DNA of 27,426 bases from an uncultured Collinsella sp. (GCA_900544225.1 UQUD01000013.1:1-27426), one strand, 5' to 3'. Shown: positions 1 through 8,339, numbered from the stretch's first letter. Made by a program: numbers and translations. The notes: generated from the sequence alone by a model not told the origin.

Positions 1-441
1 CAGGATCTGCAGCGTGCCGAGCATCATGGCGATGTGGCAGTCGTGGCCGCAGGCGTGCATGCAGCCCTCGTTGACGCTGGCGAATTCCTCGCCGGTCTGC
101 TCGGTGACGGGCAGGGCGTCAATATCCGCGCGCAGCAGGATGCGGCGGCGCGGCGTGCCGTCCTCGCGGTAGGCGTCGGGTGCGGTGCCGCGGAGGGTCG
201 CCACCAGGCCCGTCTTAAGGGGGCGCTCATAGGGGATATTCATGGCGTCGAGCTGGTTGGCGATGTCGGAGGTTGTGCGCTCTTCGGCGAGGCTCAGCTC
301 CGGATGCTTATGGAAGTGCCGGCGCTGCTTGATGATATAGGGCTCAAACTCGGCGGCGATATCTCGGATGGCCGCGGTGACGTCGTCTGCCGCGCGAGCC
401 TCGGTCGCCGCCATAATCTGCTGTGCCTTGGTCTTCGTCAT
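1..441 (-). CDS. M20 family metal-dependent amidohydrolase/peptidase, N-terminal part (cut by window edge)
   Basis: Translating the minus strand from the ATG at 441 gives 147 open codons that run off the window. The product begins MTKTKAQQIMAATEAR and contains RRHFHKHPELS, RADIDALPVTEQTGEEF and MHACGHDCH, the order of motifs seen in M20D amidohydrolases (hippurate hydrolase, N-acyl-amino-acid deacylase, aminobenzoyl-glutamate hydrolase types). The Asp of RADIDALP and the His/Asp of CGHD are metal-site residues in the family, which hydrolyses N-acyl amino acids using a two-metal centre. The usual GHDGH reads GHDCH here. AAGGAG lies about 10 bases before the start. The gene is divergent from the next amidohydrolase. 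The exact substrate cannot be told, and about two thirds of the protein is outside the window. Confidence 0.9.
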   Translation of the reverse strand, partial: MTKTKAQQIMAATEARAADDVTAAIRDIAAEFEPYIIKQRRHFHKHPELSLAEERTTSDIANQLDAMNIPYERPLKTGLVATLRGTAPDAYREDGTPRRRILLRADIDALPVTEQTGEEFASVNEGCMHACGHDCHIAMMLGTLQIL

Positions 442-492
442 GATCGATTTGCTCCTTGCTGGGTTGATCGCAAAATCGTACAGGCTCTCTCC

Positions 493-521
493 AGTATGCC
501 ACCTGCCGCTAGGGCTGGCAA
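493..521 (-). promoter_or_regulatory. Candidate promoter of the M20 amidohydrolase
   Basis: On the minus strand TTGCCA (521-516) and CATACT (498-493) are separated by 17 bases, giving a predicted start near 487 and a leader of about 45 nt before the ATG at 441. Seen in sequence only. Confidence 0.5.
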
Positions 522-603
522 AGCTGCCGTTTGCCGCTTGGCATTTTGTAACCGAGACGGGGGAGTACACTCGGGGGTGTTGAATTTCCTGCCAGAGATG
601 GGG

Positions 604-2247
604 ATGCCCATGCAACATATCGATCGGATTATCCGCTCCAAGAACGTCTTTACCGCGCAAGACGGCATCGATACTGCTCGTGAGCTGGCGATTGCCATCG
701 CAGGTGACCGTATCGTCGCAGTCGGCAAGCCCGATGACGTGATCGCCGCCGCTCCCGCCGCCACGCCGGTTCTCGACTACGGCGAGCAGTTTGTCTGCCC
801 CGGTTTCCATGACGCTCATCTGCACTTCTTCCATACCTCGGTCGGTTCCTCGCCGTACATGCTCATGGATATGGGCACGTCCGAGGCGGCGCTGGTACAG
901 CACGCGCTCGAGTTTTCCCAGGACCTGCCCGACGACGCTTGGGTTGTGACGCAGGGCTGGCGCGACTACCGTTGGGACCCGCCCGAGCATCCTACCAAGG
1001 CGTCGCTCGATGCGGCATTCCCCGATCGTCCCTGCGTTATGTATTCGGGCGACGGCCACACGCTGTGGCTCAACAGCCGCGCACTCGAGGCGCTCGGCGT
1101 CACGCGCGACAGCGAGCCGCCGGCGGGCGGCAGCTACGACAAGGACGCAAACGGCGAGCTCACGGGCATTGCTCACGAAGCGGCTGCCATGCAGCTGTTG
1201 CCGCGCTGTCTTGAGTGGCTGGGCGAAGATCGCATCGCAAGCGCTTACGCCGATCAAATGAGGCGCATGGCCGAGCAGGGCATCACCTCGATCTGCGATA
1301 TGTCGCTCATGCCCATGCTGGGCTGTGATTTTATCCGCGACGATGTCTACGACAAGCTGCAGACGACCGGCAAGCTGAGCATTCGTGCCCATCTGTTCCC
1401 CACGCTGCTGGATGACCAGTCGCGTCTAGAAGAGCTCCAGGTACGTTACGCGAACAACGCGCTGCTTTCGGCGCCAGGTTTTAAGCAGTTCTTCGATGGC
1501 GTGTCGAGCGAACACACGGCATATCTCACCGAGCCCTATACCAATCCGCGCTTCCCGGGCGACCGGGGCCGTCTGACGGTCCCGGCTGAGCGCATGCGCA
1601 AACTGGTTCTGGCGGCCGCGGAGCGCGGTCATACCGTACGCATCCACGTTATTGGTGACGGTGCGATTCATGCCGCGCTGGATATCTTCGAGGAAGCGGC
1701 CGACCTGTACGGCCTGCCCCAGCACGGCCATAACACGCTCGAGCACCTAGAGAACCTTCTGCCCGAGGACATCGACCGCCTGCGCAAGCTCAACGTGGTC
1801 GCCTCGAGCCAGCCCTGCCATATTACGCTCGATCCGGGTGGACCGGAGCGCGATCTGGGCCTGGAGCGCAGCCGCATCATGTGGCCGTTCGCAACCTATA
1901 AGCAGCGCGGCATTCGCCAAGCCTTCGGTACCGACAGCCCTATCACGCCCGTTACCAGCATGAACGTGCTCTACACGGCTATCACGCGCCAGGACCCCAA
2001 AAGCCACTGGCCCGAGGGCGGCTGGTTGCCGAGCGAGCGCATCGATGCAGCAACGGCTCTGCGCAACTACACCCTGGGCAGCGCCTATGCAGCGGGCGAC
2101 GAGCAAAACCTCGGCAGCTTGGAGCCCGGCAAGTACGCCGACCTGGTAGTCCTGGACCAAAACCCGCTTACCATTGACCCCCAAGAGCTCCAGGCCACCA
2201 AAGTCCAAGCCACCTACCTGGCAGGCAACTTGATTTACGAGCGCTAG
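604..2247 (+). CDS. YtcJ-like amidohydrolase (amidohydrolase_3 family)
   Basis: A protein of about 547 residues. It has an N-terminal composite domain (SKNVFTAQDG, GDRIVAVGKPDDV), the metal motif PGFHDAHLHFF, a central TIM-barrel with VRIHVIGDGAI and NTLEHLENL carrying further metal-site His, and a C-terminal FGTDSPI followed by LGSLEPGKYADLVVLDQNPL. These are features of amidohydrolase_3 enzymes such as YtcJ, which hydrolyse amide or related bonds of mostly unknown substrates in the cytoplasm. The frame stays open back to base 34, but that part overlaps the oppositely transcribed M20 gene. ATG codons at 598, 604 and 610 compete. 604 is chosen because an AGAG lies 6 bases before it and a possible -10 (TACACT, 566-571) lies just upstream. 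The start is uncertain by a few codons; the family call is firm. Confidence 0.88.
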   Translation: MPMQHIDRIIRSKNVFTAQDGIDTARELAIAIAGDRIVAVGKPDDVIAAAPAATPVLDYGEQFVCPGFHDAHLHFFHTSVGSSPYMLMDMGTSEAALVQHALEFSQDLPDDAWVVTQGWRDYRWDPPEHPTKASLDAAFPDRPCVMYSGDGHTLWLNSRALEALGVTRDSEPPAGGSYDKDANGELTGIAHEAAAMQLLPRCLEWLGEDRIASAYADQMRRMAEQGITSICDMSLMPMLGCDFIRDDVYDKLQTTGKLSIRAHLFPTLLDDQSRLEELQVRYANNALLSAPGFKQFFDGVSSEHTAYLTEPYTNPRFPGDRGRLTVPAERMRKLVLAAAERGHTVRIHVIGDGAIHAALDIFEEAADLYGLPQHGHNTLEHLENLLPEDIDRLRKLNVVASSQPCHITLDPGGPERDLGLERSRIMWPFATYKQRGIRQAFGTDSPITPVTSMNVLYTAITRQDPKSHWPEGGWLPSERIDAATALRNYTLGSAYAAGDEQNLGSLEPGKYADLVVLDQNPLTIDPQELQATKVQATYLAGNLIYER

Positions 2248-2403
2248 CCCCGCCCCTCCGGAGCCACACGGGAGCCACTGCTAAGTTATCCCCGGCATTC
2301 AGAAAATCTAAGTGCCAAAAAATAAGATTTTTTGACTCTGTGTTGTATAACCCGCCATTCGTGGGTACCATTCAACGCGTACGCAAACAAAAAAGGGTTA
2401 ATT

Positions 2404-2422
2404 CGCGTGGCATAACCACGCG
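2404..2422 (+). promoter_or_regulatory. Hairpin in the groES 5' leader
   Basis: CGCGTGG (2404-2410) and CCACGCG (2416-2422) form a perfect 7-bp stem with a 5-base loop, ending 8 bases before the Shine-Dalgarno. It could stabilise the message or respond to temperature; this is inference. No CIRCE element (TTAGCACTC-N9-GAGTGCTAA) is visible in 2248-2444. The upstream TATAAC (2346-2351) is a possible -10, but the nearby TTGACT (2332-2337) is only 8 bases away, so a normal sigma-70 promoter is not clear. Confidence 0.55.
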
Positions 2423-2444
2423 GCCCAAAAAGGAGGAGACAAGC

Positions 2445-2738
2445 ATGTCGTCTTTGAAGCCGCTTGCAGATCGTGTTCTGGTCAAGCCCGACGAGGCCGA
2501 GCAGAAGACCGCTTCTGGTCTGTATATCGCCAGCAACGCTCAGGAGAAGCCGCAGCGCGGCACCATCGTTGCCGTTGGCGCCGGCAAGGTCAACGACAAG
2601 GGTGAGCACATCCCCATGGACGTTCAGGTCGGCGACGTTGTCATCTACGGTAAGTTCGGTGGCAACGAGGTCAAGGTCGACGGCGAGAAGTATCTTCTGA
2701 TGCGTGCCGACGACATCTACGCCGTCGTTGAGGCCTAG
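2445..2738 (+). CDS. groES: Co-chaperonin GroES (Cpn10)
   Basis: A 97-residue protein, the normal length for GroES. It starts MSSLKPLADRVLVKPDEAEQ, carries the mobile-loop region TASGLYIASNAQEKPQRG and ends YAVVEA. GroES forms a heptameric lid on GroEL and closes the folding chamber in the cytoplasm. The reading frame is open upstream to 2340, but AGGAGG (2431-2436) sits 8 bases before the ATG at 2445, which settles the start. groEL follows after 95 bases, the standard pair. That gap holds a short inverted repeat (GACTCG 2784-2789 with CGAGTC 2802-2807) but no terminator T-run, so the two genes are probably transcribed together. Confidence 0.97.
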   Translation: MSSLKPLADRVLVKPDEAEQKTASGLYIASNAQEKPQRGTIVAVGAGKVNDKGEHIPMDVQVGDVVIYGKFGGNEVKVDGEKYLLMRADDIYAVVEA

Positions 2739-2833
2739 TCTCGTCAGACTCTCTGATTCGTCTTTGAGCGCGCCGTCGCATAGGACTCGGAAGCGGCGAC
2801 GCGAGTCACATTTCTTTTGGAGGATTACCCACT

Positions 2834-4471
2834 ATGGCAAAGAACATTACGTTCAACACCGATGCCCGCGCTAAGCTCGCCAAGGGCGTCAACACCCTGG
2901 CCGACGCCGTTACCGTCACCATGGGCCCCAAGGGTCGCTACGTTGCGCTGCAGCGCACGTTCGGTGCCCCGACCATCACCAACGACGGCGTTTCCGTCGC
3001 TAAGGAGATCGAGCTCGAGGACAACATCGAGAACATGGGCGCCCAGCTGGTGAAGGAGGTCGCTACCAAGACCAACGACACCGTGGGTGACGGCACCACC
3101 ACCGCGACCCTGCTCGCCCAGGCCATCGTCAACGACGGCCTGCGCAACGTCGCCGCTGGCGCCAACCCGCTGGCCATCCGTCGCGGCATCGACAAGGCCG
3201 TCAACGCCGCCGTCGCCGAGATGAAGAAGCAGGCCAAGCCGGTCGAGACCAAGGAGCAGATCGCTTCCGTCGGTACCATCTCCGCCGGTGACCCCGAGGT
3301 CGGCGAGAAGATCGCCGAGGCCATGGAGGTCGTGGGCAAGGACGGCGTCATTACCGTCGAGGATTCCCAGACGTTCGACATCACCATCGACACCGTCGAG
3401 GGCATGCAGTTCGACAAGGGCTACGTCTCCGCTTACTTCGTCACGGACAACGATCGCATGGAGGCCGTGATGAAGGATCCGTACATCCTCATCACCGACC
3501 AGAAGATCTCCAGCGTCCAGGACATCATGCCCGTTCTCGAGGCTGTCCAGCGCGCTGGCCGTGGTCTGCTCATCATCGCTGAGGACATCGACGGCGAGGC
3601 CCTGCCTACCCTCGTCCTCAACAAGATCCGCGGCGCCCTCAACGTCTGCGCCGTCAAGGCTCCGGGCTACGGCGATCGCCGCAAGCGCATCCTCGAGGAC
3701 ATCGCCGTCCTCACCGGTGGTCAGGCTGCTCTGGACGAGCTGGGCGTGAAGGTCGCTGACATTACCGCCGATATGCTCGGTACCGCTAAGTCCGTCACCA
3801 TCTCCAAGGACAACACCGTCGTTGTCGGCGGCGCTGGCTCCAAGGAGGCCATCGACGCCCGCATCGCTCAGATCAAGGGCGAGATGGAGAACACCACCTC
3901 TGACTTCGACCGCGAGAAGCTCCAGGAGCGCCTGGCCAAGCTCTCCGGCGGCGTTGCCGTCATCAAGGTCGGCGCTGCTACCGAGTCCGAGCTCAAGGAA
4001 ATCAAGCACCGCGTCGAGGACGCCCTGCAGGCAACCCGTGCTGCTGTCGAGGAGGGCATCGTCGCCGGTGGCGGCGTCGCCTTCATGGACGCTGCTCCTG
4101 CGCTCGATGCTGTCGAGATTGACGACCCCGAGGAGAAGATCGGCGTCGACATCGTCAAGAAGGCTCTGACCGCTCCGGTCGCTACCATCGCCAAGAACGC
4201 TGGCTTTGAGGGCGCTGTCGTGGTCGACAAGGTTGCCGAGCTGCCCGCCGGCCAGGGTCTCAACTCTGCCAACGGCGAGTGGGGCGACATGATCGAGATG
4301 GGCGTCCTCGACCCCGTCAAGGTCAGCCGCGTCACCCTGCAGAACGCTGCTTCTGTCGCCAGCCTGATCCTCATCACCGAGGCCACCGTCTCCGATGTGC
4401 CCAAGAACACTCAGCTTGAGGACGCTATCGCTGCTGCCACCGCTGGTCAGCAGGGCGGCGGTATGTACTAA
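2834..4471 (+). CDS. groEL: Chaperonin GroEL (Cpn60)
   Basis: A 545-residue chaperonin of full length. It begins MAKNITFNTDARAKLAKGVN and has the ATP-site motif DGTTTA at residues 86-91, the VTMGPKGR loop near residue 30 and GGGVAFMDA near 415. It ends in the flexible GGQQGGGMY tail typical of GroEL. It folds client proteins as a double heptamer with GroES using ATP. GGAGG (2819-2823) lies 10 bases before the ATG. Codon use is strongly biased to C- and G-ending codons, as expected for a highly expressed gene; this bias also creates long antisense open frames that are not genes. No second groEL is in the window. Confidence 0.98.
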   Translation: MAKNITFNTDARAKLAKGVNTLADAVTVTMGPKGRYVALQRTFGAPTITNDGVSVAKEIELEDNIENMGAQLVKEVATKTNDTVGDGTTTATLLAQAIVNDGLRNVAAGANPLAIRRGIDKAVNAAVAEMKKQAKPVETKEQIASVGTISAGDPEVGEKIAEAMEVVGKDGVITVEDSQTFDITIDTVEGMQFDKGYVSAYFVTDNDRMEAVMKDPYILITDQKISSVQDIMPVLEAVQRAGRGLLIIAEDIDGEALPTLVLNKIRGALNVCAVKAPGYGDRRKRILEDIAVLTGGQAALDELGVKVADITADMLGTAKSVTISKDNTVVVGGAGSKEAIDARIAQIKGEMENTTSDFDREKLQERLAKLSGGVAVIKVGAATESELKEIKHRVEDALQATRAAVEEGIVAGGGVAFMDAAPALDAVEIDDPEEKIGVDIVKKALTAPVATIAKNAGFEGAVVVDKVAELPAGQGLNSANGEWGDMIEMGVLDPVKVSRVTLQNAASVASLILITEATVSDVPKNTQLEDAIAAATAGQQGGGMY

Positions 4472-4497
4472 GGCCGACAAGGTCTAGAACTCCCACC

Positions 4498-4640
4498 GGG
4501 AATCCGGGGGCGTGACGGGGCTTCTCTCCGGAACGTCCTCGGACATGCAAAGAGGCTCTGCATCGCGCTTCGCGCTGCGGAGTCTCTTTGCGTTCTGCGG
4601 AATGTTCCGGAGAGAAGCCCCGTCACGCCCCCGGATCCCC
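4498..4640. repeat. Very long inverted repeat/hairpin downstream of groEL
   Basis: The arms 4502-4534 and 4604-4636 are perfectly complementary over 33 bp. GGG/CCC at 4498-4500/4638-4640 extends the stem past one mismatch. Inside, 4547-4561 and 4577-4591 form a second 15-bp stem with two G-T pairs, capped by GCGC-TTC-GCGC (4565-4575). The regions between the stems pair only imperfectly. There is no T-run, so this is not a textbook intrinsic terminator. It could stop transcription, protect the groESL 3' end, or be a dispersed palindromic repeat of the genome. The short open frames through it have no recognisable protein. Confidence 0.85.
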
Positions 4641-4680
4641 TGCGTTTACGGCCTTGAGGTCGGCGGGCGGAGTGCGTGTC

Positions 4681-4711
4681 CCTTTCGCTGTTTCGCGCTT
4701 TGCGCGAAAGG
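4681..4711. repeat. Small hairpin in the groEL-ribU gap
   Basis: TTTCGCGC (4691-4698) pairs with GCGCGAAA (4702-4709). CCTTTCGC (4681-4688) can alternatively pair with GCGAAAGG (4704-4711). No T-run follows. The rest of 4641-4786 shows no gene. Confidence 0.5.
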
Positions 4712-4786
4712 CGCGTTACTTTGGGATGGGTGGGGAACGTGGTCGTTGCGGCAACTGATCCCCGCCACAAATTACCCTTGGCATAC

Positions 4787-4814
4787 TTGCGCGAATACCT
4801 GCTCGTGCTACACT
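4787..4814 (+). promoter_or_regulatory. Promoter of the riboflavin uptake operon
   Basis: TTGCGC (4787-4792) is followed after 16 bases by TACACT (4809-4814), with an extended -10 TG at 4806-4807. The predicted start near 4821 falls directly before the riboswitch, which supports the assignment. Confidence 0.6.
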
Positions 4815-4825
4815 TGCAATTGCTG

Positions 4826-5010
4826 TTTCAGGGCGGGGTGGAATTCCCCACTGGCGGTAAATCGGGCGGTGTCAAGGGGACGCCGTGGCGCAGGCGAGGT
4901 GTCTGCGACCGAGCCGATGAGTCCGCGACCCGTGTGTGCGTTGGTTCGCATGCCGGCTGAACTGGTGAGACCCCAGTACCAACGGTTAGAGTCCGGATGA
5001 AAGAGGCAGG
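4826..5010 (+). promoter_or_regulatory. FMN riboswitch (RFN element)
   Basis: The conserved RFN blocks appear in order: GGGCGGGGTGGAATTCCCCA from 4831, CTGGCGGTAA, GCCGATGAGTCCGCGACC near 4913, GAACTGGTGAGACCCCAGTA near 4960, and AGTCCGGATGAAAGAGG at its 3' end. This class of leader RNA binds flavin mononucleotide and turns off riboflavin synthesis or transport genes. The 3' strand of the aptamer reaches within about 10 bases of the ribU start and overlaps its ribosome-binding region. There is no separate terminator hairpin, so control is probably at translation initiation (inference). The variable arm at about 4861-4905 is longer than the minimum. Confidence 0.95.
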
Positions 5011-5017
5011 TGATCTT

Positions 5018-5608
5018 ATGTCTGAACAGTCGCAGCATATCCATTTTGAGAACACGAATAGGTGGAGCACCAAACAGCTCGTAACCATGGCGCTTATGTG
5101 TGCCCTGGGCGCGCTCTTTATGTATGTGCAGCTGCCCATTCTTCCTTCGGCGCCGTTTTTGACGTATGACCCGTCGCTGGTGCCGGCGATGGTGTGCGGG
5201 TTTGCATATGGCCCCGGTGCCGGTACCGCTGTTGCCGCCATGGCGATCGTCATCCATGCGCTCACTACGGGCGACTGGGTCGGCGCGCTTATGAACCTGG
5301 TTGCCACCCTGGGCTACATTCTGCCCGCGGCTATCGTCTACCAGAAGATGCATACCTATAAGGGTGCCGTGATTGGCCTGGTGCTCGGCGTTATTGCCGC
5401 TACGGCGTTGTCTATGGCCGCAAACCTTACCATTGGCGTTTGGTTCTGGTATGGCTCGGTCGATGTGATCGCCCCGCTCATGCTTCCTGCCGTGCTGCCG
5501 TTCAACCTTATCAAGACCGTGCTTAACTCGGTGTTGACGCTGGCGGTGTATAAGGCGGTCTCCAACCTCATCACGCCTAAAAAGGACCAGGTCAAAGGCC
5601 GCGCATGA
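5018..5608 (+). CDS. ribU: ECF transporter riboflavin-binding S component RibU
   Basis: A 196-residue, strongly hydrophobic protein with about five to six membrane segments, starting MSEQSQHIHFENTNRWSTKQ. The segment LVTMALMCALGALFMYVQLP and the following PFLTYDPSLVPAMVCGFAYGP match the RibU/ECF S-component pattern. It captures riboflavin at the membrane and delivers it through the EcfA-EcfT energising module. The frame is open from the ATG at 4997, but that codon lies inside the conserved end of the riboswitch, so 5018 is taken as the start. The FMN riboswitch immediately upstream is strong independent evidence for the substrate. Its stop overlaps the start of the ATPase gene. Confidence 0.93.
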   Translation: MSEQSQHIHFENTNRWSTKQLVTMALMCALGALFMYVQLPILPSAPFLTYDPSLVPAMVCGFAYGPGAGTAVAAMAIVIHALTTGDWVGALMNLVATLGYILPAAIVYQKMHTYKGAVIGLVLGVIAATALSMAANLTIGVWFWYGSVDVIAPLMLPAVLPFNLIKTVLNSVLTLAVYKAVSNLITPKKDQVKGRA

Positions 5609-7509
5609 TTGAGTGTCGGGGCGTTTCCTTTAGCTATGACGGTGCCGTACCGGCACTCGACGGTGTCGATCTGAACATTGAGGACGGCGAGTTTTTCTGC
5701 ATCCTCGGTGGCAATGGGTCGGGCAAGTCGACGTTTGCCAAGCATCTGAATGCACTGTTGCAGCCCGATGTGGGCACGGTGCGTATCAACGGCATGGATG
5801 CGTCCGACCCCGAGCTGGTCTACGACATTCGTTCGACCGCGGGCATGGTATTCCAGAATCCCGATGATCAGCTGGTAGCAACGCTTGTCGAAGATGACGT
5901 TGCGTTTGGTCCCGAAAACCTTGGCGTGCCATCGGCGCAAATTGCGCAGCGCGTACGCGAGGCGCTGAAGGGCGTGGGCCTGGTGGGCTTTGAGCGCCAT
6001 GAGACCCACGCGCTTTCGGGCGGCCAAAAGCAGCGCGTGGCGCTTGCCGGCGTGCTCGCCATGGAACCGCGCGTGCTCATATTGGACGAGGCTTCTTCGA
6101 TGCTCGATCCGCGTGGGCGCAAGGGCCTTATGAAGGCTTGCCGCGCGTTGCACGATCGCGGTATGACCATCGTGATGATTACGCACTTTATGGAAGAGGC
6201 CGCCGAGGCCGATCGTGTCGCGGTGTTTCGGGCGGGGCGCGTTGCCATGCTCGGTACGCCCGAGGAAATCTTGACGCGGGCAGACGAACTTGCGCAGCTC
6301 AACCTGGATATGCCGGCGTCGTGCTGTCTGGGCAGGTCGCTTCGTGCGAAGGGCGTGCCCGTTTGCGCGCAGGTGCGTGAGGCGGATATGGTCGCCGAGA
6401 TTGCACAGGTTTATGCCGAGCGGAGCGGGGCGGACGTCGCAGCACAGCCTTCCGCATCCGATTCTCGTATGCTTGACAATGGATCCTCTGCGGCCGATGG
6501 GATGGCCGCGTCGGAGCCCGTTATCGAGATTTCGCATCTCTCGCATAGTTACTCGCTGAGCGCCCGCGAGCGCCGTCGATGGCACAAGCGCTCGACCACT
6601 GCGGACGCATCGAGCAAACAGGCTCTTTGGGGTAACGATCCAAACAGCCCCTGGGCGCTACGTGATGTTTCGCTGACGGTGCGCCGCGGCGAGTTTCTGG
6701 GCCTGGCGGGTCATACCGGCTCGGGTAAATCGACGCTGGTTCAGCATCTCAACGGGTTGATTCGTCCGCAGGAGGGAAGCGTTTGCGCGCTGGGGCTCGA
6801 CCTATCAAACAAGAAAGACGCCGCCGCGGTTAAGGCCAAGGTCGGCGTGGTGTTTCAGTATCCCGAGCGCCAGCTATTTGCCGAGACCGTGGCGCAGGAC
6901 GTGGCGTTTGGCCCGCGCAACCTTGGCCTGCCGCAAGACGAGGTTGCGCGCCGTGTCGCATCATCGCTTGCGCGCGTGGGTCTCGACCTTGCCGCGATAG
7001 GCGACAAGAACCCCTTTGAGCTTTCGGGCGGCCAGCAGCGCCGCGTGGCGTTTGCCGGCGTGCTCGCCATGAAGCCCGAGGTCCTGGTACTCGACGAGCC
7101 CATGGCGGGGCTCGATCCGGCTGCGCGCAGGGATTTCCTGGGGCTCATCGATCGGCTCCATCGCGAGGGCCTGACCGTTGTCATGGTTTCGCACAGCATG
7201 GATGACCTGGCAAATTGTTGTGACCGTATCGTTGTGATGAACGAGGGCGCCGTTTTTGCCGAGGGAACGCCCGCGCAGGTGTTTGCGCGCGCGAACGAGC
7301 TCAAGTCGATCGGTCTAGGTGTTCCTGCCGCTCAGCGTATGGCGTTGGCACTTGCTGGGACTGGCGTGCCGCTGCGCTTCGACAAACTCTATACGGTTGA
7401 GTCGCTGGCCGATGAGCTGGCCGGCGTGCTGATGGGCCGTGCGGGCAAGCCCGCGGACGCCCTGTGCCAGGTCGATTCCAAGATGCCCGCGCGAGAGGAG
7501 GGCTGCTAA
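5605..7509 (+). CDS. ecfA: ECF transporter ATPase, EcfA1-EcfA2 fusion
   Basis: One 634-residue protein with two complete ABC ATPase domains. Domain 1 has Walker A GGNGSGKST at 35-43, signature LSGGQ at 137 and Walker B/D-loop LILDEASSMLDP. Domain 2 has Walker A GHTGSGKST at 369-377, signature LSGGQ at 473 and LVLDEPMAGLDP. In most bacteria EcfA1 and EcfA2 are separate proteins; the DEASSMLDP and DEPMAGLDP forms are those usual for A1 and A2. A linker of roughly 80-100 residues (about 255-350), partly low in conserved motifs, joins them. ATP hydrolysis drives uptake by the S component. The ATG overlaps the ribU stop by four bases and the stop overlaps the ecfT start, so the three are translationally coupled. 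Confidence 0.94.
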   Translation: MIECRGVSFSYDGAVPALDGVDLNIEDGEFFCILGGNGSGKSTFAKHLNALLQPDVGTVRINGMDASDPELVYDIRSTAGMVFQNPDDQLVATLVEDDVAFGPENLGVPSAQIAQRVREALKGVGLVGFERHETHALSGGQKQRVALAGVLAMEPRVLILDEASSMLDPRGRKGLMKACRALHDRGMTIVMITHFMEEAAEADRVAVFRAGRVAMLGTPEEILTRADELAQLNLDMPASCCLGRSLRAKGVPVCAQVREADMVAEIAQVYAERSGADVAAQPSASDSRMLDNGSSAADGMAASEPVIEISHLSHSYSLSARERRRWHKRSTTADASSKQALWGNDPNSPWALRDVSLTVRRGEFLGLAGHTGSGKSTLVQHLNGLIRPQEGSVCALGLDLSNKKDAAAVKAKVGVVFQYPERQLFAETVAQDVAFGPRNLGLPQDEVARRVASSLARVGLDLAAIGDKNPFELSGGQQRRVAFAGVLAMKPEVLVLDEPMAGLDPAARRDFLGLIDRLHREGLTVVMVSHSMDDLANCCDRIVVMNEGAVFAEGTPAQVFARANELKSIGLGVPAAQRMALALAGTGVPLRFDKLYTVESLADELAGVLMGRAGKPADALCQVDSKMPAREEGC

Positions 7510-8309
7510 TGGAGGCGTTTTCGTTTGGTAGCTACTATCCTGGAGATAGCGCGGTCCATCGACTGGACCCGCGCACCAAGTTGCTCCTAGGGTTCGCATT
7601 TCTGATCACCGTGCTCACCGTTGGCAGCTTCCGCGGGCTGGTGCCGGTCGCAATGTTTGTCGCGCTGGTCTATGTCATGGCCCGGGTGCCGTTGCGCCGG
7701 GTCCTATCATCGATGGCGCCGCTACTGGCGATTGTCGTGGTGGTCGCGGTGCTCAACCTGTTTTCCGATCAGAGCGGCCGCATCCTGTGGCAGCTTGGCT
7801 TTTTGCAGGTGAGCGAGGGCTCGCTGCGTTCTGCTGCGTTTGTGGCGTGCCGCCTGACGTTGATGATGGCCGGCATGAGCGCCATTACACTCACCACGCC
7901 GACGCTCGACCTCACCACGGGTTTTGAACGTCTGCTCGCACCATTTGCGCGCGTGGGGCTTCCGGCGCACGAACTCGGCATGATTATGGGTATCGCGCTG
8001 CGGTTTATGCCGCAATTTGCCACCGAGATGAAACAGACGGCCGATGCACAGGCAAGCCGCGGCGCGCGCGTGACGGGCGGTCCGCTCGGCGGTGTGCGCA
8101 TGCTCGGCAGTGTGGCGATTCCGCTGTTCACCGGCGTGTTCCGTCATGCCGAGACGCTTTCGGCCGCCATGGATGCGCGCTGCTATCACGGCGAACAGGG
8201 ACGCACGCGTCTGCATGCGCTTACGTTTGGCCGGGGGGATGCACTGGCCGCGGTGGCGATGGCGCTGCTGGTGACATGCGTTGTCGTTATCAATCTTCAA
8301 CTTGTCTAA
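7509..8309 (+). CDS. ecfT: ECF transporter transmembrane component EcfT
   Basis: A 266-residue membrane protein with several hydrophobic segments in its first 110 residues (LLLGFAFLITVLTVG, LLAIVVVVAVLNLF) and a last one at the C-terminus. The two coupling-helix Ala-Arg-type motifs of EcfT appear as QASRGA (181-186) and AMDARCY (220-226); these contact the two ATPase domains. The frame is open upstream from 7464, but the ATG at 7509 overlaps the ATPase stop (TAATG) and has AGGAGG (7496-7501) 7 bases before it. It bridges the S component RibU and the ATPase. Because it sits in a riboswitch-led operon it may serve RibU only, though EcfT modules are often shared. Confidence 0.93.
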   Translation: MEAFSFGSYYPGDSAVHRLDPRTKLLLGFAFLITVLTVGSFRGLVPVAMFVALVYVMARVPLRRVLSSMAPLLAIVVVVAVLNLFSDQSGRILWQLGFLQVSEGSLRSAAFVACRLTLMMAGMSAITLTTPTLDLTTGFERLLAPFARVGLPAHELGMIMGIALRFMPQFATEMKQTADAQASRGARVTGGPLGGVRMLGSVAIPLFTGVFRHAETLSAAMDARCYHGEQGRTRLHALTFGRGDALAAVAMALLVTCVVVINLQLV

Positions 8310-8339
8310 GCTCGATTCGAGCGCAAGAAAGGGGTCTCT

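Noticed and set aside
34..603. Upstream extension of the YtcJ-like amidohydrolase frame
   Set aside because: It overlaps the oppositely oriented M20 gene, whose motifs are clear, and the extension has no family similarity.
2332..2351. Sigma-70 promoter for groES using TTGACT and TATAAC
   Set aside because: The two hexamers are only 8 bases apart, too close to work together.
2825..4480. Long antisense open frame (about 550 codons) opposite groEL
   Set aside because: It mirrors the strongly biased GC-rich codons of groEL, is low-complexity and shows no protein motif.
4468..4770. Possible small proteins in the groEL downstream hairpin
   Set aside because: Frames follow the inverted repeat on both strands and give Arg/Ser-rich sequence without family features.
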